This document shows, piece after piece, positions 1 through 4,973 of a stretch of DNA of 6,697 nt; positions within the stretch are counted from its first letter, which is position 1, and each line of letters begins with the position of its first letter. The stretch covers positions 1-6,697 of the forward strand of contig DUMX01000267.1 of assembly GCA_012839665.1 (NCBI GenBank). Reading direction: 5' to 3'. This DNA is from Gelria sp. (GTDB lineage Bacteria > Bacillota > Syntrophomonadia > Syntrophomonadales > Syntrophomonadaceae). The notes beneath the pieces were generated by a model. That model searched no databases. It was not told the DNA's origin and worked only from the letters and a program-made list of their open reading frames with translations. The translations under genes were made by a program, and so were the position numbers.

Positions 1-1
1 T

Positions 2-1324
2 GAAGAGAAAACGAACAAACTGGGTATACCTGTATCTAGTTTGCAAAATCATCCCGAAGTGCTGGAAGAAGTTATAGCCGGTGAATTTGACCGAACTTTG
101 TTTTCACTGCAAAAATCAAAAAGCAGCGGTGTTTTCTTTATCTTAAATGCCACGATTAACCCTAACCTTGATAATGCCAAAAACTCCAGAGCCGGTTTAT
201 ATATTAAAAATATGGAGCCTAATATTATTAGTTCCTCTTCTCCAACCATTATTATACTGCGTGGTATCCCCAGTATCAGCCGTAACAAATCGCTTTCTCT
301 TCATGCTCAATGGAAAATGGAGTTTGATATTAGTGATGCTCCCTATTACCATCATCCCATCAATGCTGCCCAAGCAAACAAAAACCTCCCACTATCACGT
401 CTGTACTATTGGAGTACAGTTCTGACCCTGCCCGGTACCAGCGAGGAAGTAATGCTGTGCTCGGTGCCCTTAATTGATTCCCAGGGTAATGTATTTGGCG
501 TTTGTGGTATTGAAATAAGTGCTATGCTCTTTAAACTAACCCACATGCCCAACAATAGTTTATATAACCGCCTGTTCTGTGTACTGGCACCCGTAACTGA
601 AGGGACCATAGATTTCCAGCAGTCCATGTTTGCCGGTAGTTACTCCGCTAGAATGATTAAAGGTAACGATACTCTTAAAATTTCGGAAAATCGCCGTTCC
701 TTTTATTCCTACAGACAGCACCAGGATAGTTCATTTTTAGGAATTCATAAACCGGTAAAACTATATCCTGAAGGTTCGCCCTTTCATGATGAACAATGGG
801 TAACAGCCATTATGGTTCCCGAAGATGACTTCGTAAATTGCGTTACCCAACTTAATCTATTATTAATTGGCCTGCTAATGATGCTTATCATCCTGGGAAT
901 TATAGCATCCTACATTTTAAGCCGAAAATTCTTACAGCCGATTACTGAAGGCCTGGACATTATTAAATCTACAAACTTTAGTATTGCCCCCAGGACTAAA
1001 ATAACCGAGATAGACGATTTAATTGATTTTCTGGCCGCACATAATGAAGAGTTATACGAAAAGGCCCGCCAGGAGAACCTTTCACTTACTATCCTTGATG
1101 ATTTTCTGGAAAACATAAAAACGCTTTCACCAGCAGAACGCCTGGTGTTTGACCTTTATGCCCAAGACCGTAATGCCAAAGAAATTGCCGAAGAACTATG
1201 CCTAAGTATAAACACCATAAAAACCCATAGTAAACGTATTTATACCAAGTTAAATATTACCTCCCGGGAAGAACTCTTTCTTTACGTACATATGTTGAAT
1301 GAAATAGGTATCAAGATTGAGTGA
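2..1324 (+). CDS. Membrane-tethered LuxR-type transcriptional regulator with extracytoplasmic Cache-like sensor (5' partial)
   Basis: The frame is open from base 2 with no stop, and the first possible start (TTG at 41) has no ribosome binding site and falls inside the sensor domain, so the true start and a first membrane helix probably lie left of the window. The visible protein has an outside domain up to about base 850. The segment at 407-520 (SVPLIDSQGNVFGVCGIEIS core) matches the end of a Cache sheet. A hydrophobic helix follows at about 851-922 (LLLIGLLMMLIILGIIASYI). A short linker with coiled-coil character (about 1010-1085) leads to a LuxR/GerE helix-turn-helix at about 1121-1294, with LSPAERLVFDLYAQDRNAKEIAEEL and then SINTIKTHSKRIYTKL as recognition helix. 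By family knowledge this domain binds DNA. That a small ligand outside the cell drives transcription directly, without a kinase, is inference. The ligand and targets are unknown. It stands alone, with a hairpin downstream. Confidence 0.88.
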   Translation, partial: EEKTNKLGIPVSSLQNHPEVLEEVIAGEFDRTLFSLQKSKSSGVFFILNATINPNLDNAKNSRAGLYIKNMEPNIISSSSPTIIILRGIPSISRNKSLSLHAQWKMEFDISDAPYYHHPINAAQANKNLPLSRLYYWSTVLTLPGTSEEVMLCSVPLIDSQGNVFGVCGIEISAMLFKLTHMPNNSLYNRLFCVLAPVTEGTIDFQQSMFAGSYSARMIKGNDTLKISENRRSFYSYRQHQDSSFLGIHKPVKLYPEGSPFHDEQWVTAIMVPEDDFVNCVTQLNLLLIGLLMMLIILGIIASYILSRKFLQPITEGLDIIKSTNFSIAPRTKITEIDDLIDFLAAHNEELYEKARQENLSLTILDDFLENIKTLSPAERLVFDLYAQDRNAKEIAEELCLSINTIKTHSKRIYTKLNITSREELFLYVHMLNEIGIKIE

Positions 1325-1413
1325 CGCCTTGTAAATAATTAGGGGGGGGTGCTTAATTTCGGTAGTAATATATTCATACTCTTTTGCCTTCATATGGATT
1401 AAAAGATACAAAG

Positions 1414-1444
1414 AGGCTCTAACAGCTTTAAGCTATTAGAGCCT
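1414..1444. terminator. Hairpin between convergent genes, probably a terminator
   Basis: The arms AGGCTCTAA (1414-1422) and TTAGAGCCT (1436-1444) pair perfectly, and after one mismatch AGC/GCT closes the stem further. It lies between the stop of the LuxR-type gene and the stop of the minus-strand zinc-ribbon gene. Read on the minus strand it is followed by a T-rich tail (CTTTGTATCTTTT), so it best serves the zinc-ribbon gene. The plus-strand tail is poor in T, so termination in that direction is less certain. Confidence 0.65.
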
Positions 1445-1465
1445 TGAATGAGTTATGCCGATAAA

Positions 1466-1708
1466 TTATACTACGATTTTATCCGGTTTGTCGGTAAAGG
1501 TTAACATCATACTGCACCGACTGCAGATAAGTGCTGTAGCCATCTTACCTGTATACTGATCTTCAGCATAAGCCGGTTCATGGATTTTATGCTGGACCCT
1601 GTTCTCGTAAAACATCTGGTTCTGGCAATGAGTGCAAATGACCTTAACTCCGGCTACTTCGTAATGATTGGGATCAGCAGGATCAGACAACGGTCGAAAG
1701 ATGGACAA
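1466..1708 (-). CDS. Small zinc-ribbon protein of unknown function
   Basis: This encodes 80 residues and starts at TTG (1708-1706). The start is decided by a strong ribosome binding site, GGGAGGTGA on the minus strand, six bases upstream; no ATG is suitably placed. Two knuckles, ICTHC (Cys25, Cys28) and ICSRC (Cys62, Cys65), are spaced 33 residues apart and would form a four-cysteine zinc ribbon. Between them lies a polar stretch with two His residues. There is no signal peptide or membrane helix, so it is probably cytoplasmic. Such small ribbons can bind nucleic acid or protein partners, but I do not recognise the family and assign no role. It follows the NlpC/P60 gene in the same direction after 145 bases, but has its own promoter-like sequence and a hairpin after its stop, so it may be an independent unit. 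Confidence 0.8.
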   Translation of the reverse strand: MSIFRPLSDPADPNHYEVAGVKVICTHCQNQMFYENRVQHKIHEPAYAEDQYTGKMATALICSRCSMMLTFTDKPDKIVV

Positions 1709-1714
1709 AGTTTG

Positions 1715-1723
1715 TCACCTCCC
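1715..1723 (-). promoter_or_regulatory. Ribosome binding site that fixes the TTG start of the zinc-ribbon gene
   Basis: On the minus strand this reads GGGAGGTGA, a near-perfect match to the 16S rRNA 3' end, six bases before TTG at 1708. The strength and spacing of the site are the reason for accepting a TTG start. Confidence 0.85.
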
Positions 1724-1747
1724 AAATAAGAGCTGATAGCTAGTTTA

Positions 1748-1753
1748 ATTATA
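1748..1753 (-). promoter_or_regulatory. Possible -10 box for the zinc-ribbon gene
   Basis: The minus strand has a perfect TATAAT here, about 40 bases before the start codon, giving a predicted leader of roughly 33 bases. No good TTGACA lies 16-18 bases upstream; the best candidates there (TACTCA, ACTCAA) are poor. The promoter is therefore weak, activator-dependent or a chance match in AT-rich DNA. Confidence 0.4.
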
Positions 1754-1773
1754 CTGGAAAAAAATTGTTTTGA

Positions 1774-1793
1774 GTAATTATTCTGATAATTAC
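1774..1793. repeat. Perfect 8-bp inverted repeat upstream of the zinc-ribbon promoter
   Basis: GTAATTAT and ATAATTAC flank a four-base spacer. On the minus strand it covers the place where a -35 box would lie, which suits an operator. Alternatively it is a weak terminator for the NlpC/P60 gene, since the minus strand then has a run of seven T, but that run starts about nine bases after the stem and the stem is all A/T except for its outer pair. Confidence 0.4.
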
Positions 1794-1853
1794 CCTAACT
1801 AAACCACTATTATCTTATTTGAAGACTAAACTCACCCTACCAGTTTCCCCACT

Positions 1854-2948
1854 TTAGAATCCATTGGGCAGATAATCCGGCATAATTACCGGACCAGATG
1901 TCATCTGATATTTTGCTGGTATAACTGGTCCATTATCGTTATACCTGGTTTTAGGAGAATAAGCTGATGTATCCAGTACCCGCCGCGCGCCATTAAAATG
2001 TTCGCCATACCAGTAGGTAAAACTAGTAGTTATGCCAATTGCAGTAGGGTAGCCCTTAACCGTATGTATTATAGCAGGCTTACCGCTAAATTTACCCATA
2101 TAAATAGCTACATGGCCAATATAGCGATTACCCTTACTATCCTTTTTCCAAAAGGTAAGAATATCTCCCGGCTTAAGCTTATCAACACCTACCAGCGTAT
2201 ACTTTTTGGTGCTCCCCGGCTGGCGTTTACTATAAACGCCACTTACTGGCTTACCTACTGTATTATACTTGCGTGCCGCCGAAGTAATATTGTAACCAAA
2301 ATCCTTGTAAACTAAGGAGACAAAATTGGAACAGTCTATATAACCGGTATCCCAGTATTTTTTATGCCCATAGACCATGTATCCGTAATTCATATACCAG
2401 ATAGCTCGGCCTACCAGAGCATGGGCTGGACTGTCATTATATATTTTTCGAAACGATTTAACCTCGGGTAAATCCGGTTTCTTATCCAGAGTTTCTTGAC
2501 TGGTAGTCTTTTTCTCCTTTACTGGTTCCGAATTAACCTCTGGTTTAGATGCAGGGCTATAGTTTGGAATAGTCTGGGTTTCACCGTCAGGCAAAACCAG
2601 TGTTGGCTTGGATTGCCTATTGTTTTCAGCCTTTCCCGTAGTAGGTTTTATCTCTTCGGGCTCACTGTTCGTAGCCTGGGAGGAAGTATCAACATACCTC
2701 GGTATAGTTATACTTTCACCACTGGGAAAGGTTAATAATGGCAGGTTGCTATTACGTTCGCATACTAAGTTTTCCCGATTACCACTGCCTGAATACCCGG
2801 ATTTGCTTTTGAAAATACTATCCAGATATTGAGCAGGACAGGAAATAATTTTGATAACTGGTTCAGCGAGAATGGTTCTAACTGGTGTTAGCATTAAACC
2901 TAGTGTAAATACGAAAACCATAATCACTGCTAAAAATCTTTTCTTCAT
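1854..2948 (-). CDS. Secreted NlpC/P60-family cell-wall peptidase with tandem linker repeat
   Basis: This encodes 364 residues from ATG at 2948, with AAAGGAGG five bases upstream. Residues 1-28 form a signal peptide (KKR, a hydrophobic core, then TILA). A low-complexity linker (about 65-165) contains a tandem repeat of 45 residues. The catalytic domain spans about 172-326: Cys206 in YIDCSNFVSLVY, LKPGDILTFW at 258-267, His279 in IGHVAIYMG and His295 in IIHT. These fit the Cys-His-His/polar triad of NlpC/P60 enzymes, which by family knowledge cut bonds in peptidoglycan stem peptides outside the membrane. The exact bond is not visible. No LysM, SH3 or SLH wall-binding domain is seen. The C-terminal tail carries two short GPVI..P..Y motifs. 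It is divergent from the coat-protein genes, so a role in wall remodelling during growth or sporulation is inference. Confidence 0.9.
   Translation of the reverse strand: MKKRFLAVIMVFVFTLGLMLTPVRTILAEPVIKIISCPAQYLDSIFKSKSGYSGSGNRENLVCERNSNLPLLTFPSGESITIPRYVDTSSQATNSEPEEIKPTTGKAENNRQSKPTLVLPDGETQTIPNYSPASKPEVNSEPVKEKKTTSQETLDKKPDLPEVKSFRKIYNDSPAHALVGRAIWYMNYGYMVYGHKKYWDTGYIDCSNFVSLVYKDFGYNITSAARKYNTVGKPVSGVYSKRQPGSTKKYTLVGVDKLKPGDILTFWKKDSKGNRYIGHVAIYMGKFSGKPAIIHTVKGYPTAIGITTSFTYWYGEHFNGARRVLDTSAYSPKTRYNDNGPVIPAKYQMTSGPVIMPDYLPNGF
2496..2741 (-). repeat. Tandem 45-residue repeat in the NlpC/P60 linker
   Basis: Residues 70-105 align without gaps to residues 115-150, an offset of exactly 45. 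Shared positions include P-S/D-G-E-S/T-x-T-I-P-x-Y, the NSEP block (94-97 and 139-142), a Lys (101 and 146) and a TT pair (103-104 and 148-149), about 17 identities over 36 positions. The pattern indicates an in-frame duplication that has since diverged. Confidence 0.8.
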
Positions 2949-3114
2949 GAGTACCTCCTTTGGTCAAAAATTGAATAAAAAATTTCTTTTTTTAGGACAG
3001 ATTGCATTAGTTTTCTCATTAGCCCACAAGGTACCAGAACCCTATATAAATTCTTCTTTTTCCAACTTCGTATACCTTCATGTAATTTATACCAACATTT
3101 GATTATCTAATTGT

Positions 3115-3126
3115 ATTAGTACTAAT
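3115..3126. repeat. Perfect 12-bp palindrome ATTAGTACTAAT, possible operator
   Basis: The sequence equals its own reverse complement and sits about 80 bases before the first coat-type gene and 167 before the NlpC/P60 start. A TTG (3111-3113) and a CAA (3128-3130) flank it. No regulator family is recognised from the motif. Confidence 0.4.
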
Positions 3127-3134
3127 CAATGGAT

Positions 3135-3163
3135 GCATAGATAGAAAAATTCGAGGCAATATA
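3135..3163 (+). promoter_or_regulatory. Possible sigma-G-type promoter for the coat-type gene pair
   Basis: GCATA (3135-3139) fits the sigma-G -35 consensus GnATR, and CAATATA (3157-3163) fits CATnnTA at all but one defined position, with a 17-base spacer. Transcription would begin near 3170, leaving a leader of about 33 bases before the ATG. The -10 lies within a palindrome, CAATAT-A-ATATTG (3157-3169), which also contains a TATAAT (3160-3165) that has no -35 for sigma-A. The call is by eye in AT-rich DNA and is tentative. Confidence 0.3.
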
Positions 3164-3203
3164 ATATTGTGCTCAAAAAAATATTATGAAAGGAGAGCGC
3201 AGA

Positions 3204-3383
3204 ATGATCAATCAAATGGAGTTACAAACTCTCAGGCATTTAATTGGTTCTCATGAAACTGCTGAAAAGAAACTAAACTTCTTTGCTTCACAGGCTCAAG
3301 ATCCACAAGTTAGACAAATGTTTCAGCAGTCAGCACAATCCGCTTCACAAACACGTCAAAAACTATTATCTTTTTTGGGATAA
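3204..3383 (+). CDS. Short helical protein, likely partner of the downstream CotF-like coat protein
   Basis: The chosen start is ATG at 3204, eight bases after AAAGGAG (3189-3195), giving 59 residues. An in-frame ATG at 3186 lies upstream but would translate through this ribosome binding site, so I reject it. The protein has no signal peptide, no Cys and no membrane segment. It reads as a helical hairpin: one helix over about residues 3-27 (ELQTLRHLIGSHETAEKKL), a turn at QAQDP, and a second helix to the end. The second half resembles the CotF-like protein that follows (QVRQMFQQSAQS against QLRQTLQQIRNS), so the two look like paralogues, this one being a shortened form. The next gene starts 20 bases later with its own ribosome binding site and the two share one terminator. 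A spore coat role is inferred from the neighbour. Confidence 0.75.
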   Translation: MINQMELQTLRHLIGSHETAEKKLNFFASQAQDPQVRQMFQQSAQSASQTRQKLLSFLG

Positions 3384-3403
3384 TGTGATAAGGAGATGAA
3401 AAA

Positions 3404-3658
3404 ATGCAGCATATGGGCGATAAAGAAATGGTAAATGACGTTCTTTCAATGGTTAAAAGCAGTTTGACCACCTACACTACCAGCATTAGCGAATGTTCCA
3501 ATCAGCAATTGCGTCAAACCTTACAACAGATTAGAAACTCAGACGAGCAATTTCAATATCAGTTATATCAAATAGCAGAGTCCAAGGGTTTCTATAAGCC
3601 AGCAGTACAGGCTGATACTAAGGACATCCAGCAAGTCAGATCCGCAGTCATTTCGTAA
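3404..3658 (+). CDS. CotF-family spore coat protein
   Basis: This encodes 84 residues from ATG at 3404, eight bases after AAGGAG (3390-3395); the in-frame ATG at 3413 is a less well spaced alternative. Residues about 6-66 match the CotF-type coat domain: DKEMVNDVLSMVKSS, a central SECSNQQLRQTL, then QFQYQLYQIAESKGFYKP. The family is a ferritin-like helical bundle fragment that typically opens with D-x-x-hydrophobic-x-x-D and ends in [KR]-G-[WF]-Y. Members are found in or on the spore coat of Bacillus and Clostridia. Cys31 sits at the usual helix break. No signal peptide is present, as expected for a protein made in the mother cell or forespore. It forms a two-gene unit with the 59-residue gene upstream and is followed by a very strong terminator. 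Confidence 0.88.
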   Translation: MQHMGDKEMVNDVLSMVKSSLTTYTTSISECSNQQLRQTLQQIRNSDEQFQYQLYQIAESKGFYKPAVQADTKDIQQVRSAVIS

Positions 3659-3661
3659 ATT

Positions 3662-3702
3662 AAAAAAATAGACCCGGCGTTTTACGCCGGGTCTATTTTT
3701 TT
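3662..3702 (+). terminator. Strong rho-independent terminator after the coat-type genes
   Basis: A perfect 19-bp stem (3662-3680 with 3684-3702) has a GC-rich core, TAGACCCGGCGT/ACGCCGGGTCTA, a three-base TTT loop, an A run on the left and a T run on the right. It starts three bases after the CotF-like stop codon. The symmetrical A and T runs would also allow termination of minus-strand transcripts. Confidence 0.95.
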
Positions 3703-3721
3703 GTTAAAATTTAATAATGAA

Positions 3722-3818
3722 TTCTCTCTCCCTAATTAAAATAATTACCATTAATAGTCATAAGTGAAAAAAACCTCAATAAACATGGTAATAAATTTTA
3801 ACTATTAAGGAGAGAGAA
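3722..3818 (+). promoter_or_regulatory. Leader with long imperfect inverted repeat enclosing the VanW ribosome binding site
   Basis: TTCTCTCTCC (3722-3731) is the exact complement of GGAGAGAGAA (3809-3818), which holds the ribosome binding site. Moving inward, TAA/TTA (3733-3735, 3805-3807), TTAAAAT/ATTTTAA (3736-3742, 3795-3801) and ATTACCAT/ATGGTAAT (3744-3751, 3785-3792) also pair, leaving a loop of 33 bases. If transcribed as a whole, the fold would hide the ribosome binding site. No clear promoter lies upstream of 3722. A perfect sigma-G-type -10, CATGGTA (3784-3790), lies inside the repeat but lacks a good -35; a transcript from it would omit the left arm. Confidence 0.45.
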
Positions 3819-4853
3819 ATGAAAAAATTTAAAAGTTTTTTGATCACCGTTTTAGTAATTACTCTAAGTGTATTTTATATTACTCCCGGAATAGGGGCAG
3901 AGATTACGGAAACTCAAGAAGTACCTGTAACATCTATAATACTTAAAACCGTCGACGTTTATCTGGACGGCCAAAAAGCTCCACTCCATTACGCTGCTTT
4001 TATTGCCGCCAATGAAAGGTCAGTAGTTTCATTAAATGATTGCAGTCTCATATTTGGAGCCCAAATCGAAATTATTGATACCAGACTATTGCTTAGAAAG
4101 GATTCACAAGAATTTATATTGGAAGAAGATGATTATTGGCATCTTCCCCCAGCTCAGGTCCAAGAGGAAAATCTAACTCATATCAAATTAGATGAATTCT
4201 ATCTACCCTTGCGTTTTGTAGCTGAACAGTTAGGCTATGGCATAAATTATAACTCCCGGGTAGGTGCCGTTATTTTACGTAGTCAGGACTATGAAGGTCC
4301 TGACCCTCAGTTTGCCCCTTCGGAACCCCCACAGCTTCCAGCTAATCTGCCCAACTGGGGCGCATTGGCTGATGTTCCGGTTATGGCTGAGTTATGGCCG
4401 ACTGAAAATATTATTGCCGGCTATTATACCAGTATTGCTACCAGTCCCGCACCACGCAACCATAATATTTTATTATCTTGTAATAAATTGAATGGTGTTA
4501 TTGTTAATCCTGGAGAGGTTTGTTCTTTTAACCAAACGGTGGGAAGGAGGACGGCACAGTTAGGCTATAAGGCTGCCAATATTATCGTTGGCAAACGCTT
4601 TGTACCAGGAATTGGTGGCGGGGTATGCCAAACTTCTAGCACCCTTTATAACAGTGCGTTAGAATCTCAGCTGCAAATAGTGGAACGCCATCCTCATTCC
4701 CTGCGTATTAGCTATGTTCCCGCTAACCGCGATGCAACTGTATCCTGGGGTGGAGCTGATTTGAAGTTTCGAAACAATAAATCTTATCCCATTAAAATAT
4801 TGGCTCAAGTTTATAAAACATATGTAATTTTTGCTATTGCCACAGTGGAATAG
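3819..4853 (+). CDS. Secreted VanW-family protein with copper-amine-oxidase-like N-terminal (stalk) domain
   Basis: This encodes 344 residues from ATG at 3819, six bases after AAGGAG. Residues 1-26 are a signal peptide (KKFK, a hydrophobic core, GIGA). Residues about 40-155 resemble the copper-amine-oxidase N-terminal 'stalk' domain common in secreted Clostridia proteins: VDVYLDGQKAPL at the start and FYLPLRFVAEQLGYGINYN near the end, the latter being its signature. A Pro-rich linker (160-180) leads to the VanW domain at about 197-330, with NPGEVCSFNQTVG (230-242) and GIGGGVCQTSSTLYN (264-278). VanW is named from glycopeptide resistance clusters, but its biochemical role is not settled; no other van gene is present, so resistance should not be inferred. 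Location outside the membrane follows from the signal peptide. It lies after the coat-type unit, beyond a terminator, and has its own terminator. Confidence 0.92.
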   Translation: MKKFKSFLITVLVITLSVFYITPGIGAEITETQEVPVTSIILKTVDVYLDGQKAPLHYAAFIAANERSVVSLNDCSLIFGAQIEIIDTRLLLRKDSQEFILEEDDYWHLPPAQVQEENLTHIKLDEFYLPLRFVAEQLGYGINYNSRVGAVILRSQDYEGPDPQFAPSEPPQLPANLPNWGALADVPVMAELWPTENIIAGYYTSIATSPAPRNHNILLSCNKLNGVIVNPGEVCSFNQTVGRRTAQLGYKAANIIVGKRFVPGIGGGVCQTSSTLYNSALESQLQIVERHPHSLRISYVPANRDATVSWGGADLKFRNNKSYPIKILAQVYKTYVIFAIATVE

Positions 4854-4880
4854 ATTTTTACCCAAATTTGAAGTACGCTT

Positions 4881-4924
4881 AATAATCCAGTATGCTATTT
4901 AATAAGTATGCTGGATTATTTTGC
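4881..4924 (+). terminator. Rho-independent terminator after the VanW gene
   Basis: AATAATCCAGTATGCT (4881-4896) pairs with AGTATGCTGGATTATT (4905-4920) over 16 positions, two of them G-U, with an eight-base loop and a TTATTTT tail. The octamer AGTATGCT occurs in both arms as a direct repeat. On the minus strand the two G-U pairs become A-C mismatches, so the signal is directional and fits the upstream gene. Confidence 0.88.
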
Positions 4925-4949
4925 TGTCTTTAGGGAAAGAATCTATTAT
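4921..4949 (+). promoter_or_regulatory. Possible sigma-A promoter for the glycosyltransferase gene
   Basis: TTGCTG (4921-4926) and TATTAT (4944-4949) are separated by exactly 17 bases. The -10 has one mismatch and the -35 keeps TTG only. Transcription would begin near 4956, just before the ribosome binding site AAGGAG (4958-4963), giving a leader of about 18 bases. The promoter begins in the T tail of the preceding terminator. Confidence 0.4.
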
Positions 4950-4973
4950 GACCCAAAAAGGAGTTGTCTGAAT

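Larger units (their letters stand above)
2949..3203. other. Divergent intergenic region between the NlpC/P60 gene and the coat-protein pair
   Basis: These 255 bases hold the start signals for two divergent units. The minus-strand ribosome binding site lies at 2954-2961. I found no convincing promoter for the NlpC/P60 gene; a TTGGTA (3095-3090, minus) with TATACG 15 bases later is the best but is spaced too closely. TATACC occurs twice in direct repeat (3071-3076 and 3089-3094). Two palindromes (3115-3126 and 3157-3169) lie on the coat-gene side. No coding frame is credible here. Confidence 0.7.

Noticed and set aside
41..1324. TTG at 41 as the start of the LuxR-type gene
   Set aside because: The frame is open to the window edge, no ribosome binding site precedes the TTG, and the start would leave out the expected first membrane helix; the gene is treated as 5' partial.
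1998..2832. Several plus-strand frames over the NlpC/P60 gene
   Set aside because: They are antisense shadows of a gene with clear catalytic motifs and lack start signals.
3186..3203. ATG at 3186 as the start of the short coat-type gene
   Set aside because: The codons from 3186 to 3203 contain the ribosome binding site AAAGGAG for the ATG at 3204.
3819..4853. Glycopeptide (vancomycin) resistance gene
   Set aside because: VanW domains are widespread in spore-forming Firmicutes without resistance; no vanH, vanA/B-type ligase, vanX or vanRS gene is present.
4908..4973. N-terminal extension of the glycosyltransferase from 4908
   Set aside because: This ATG is within the terminator hairpin of the VanW gene; a good ribosome binding site and family-like sequence begin at 4974.
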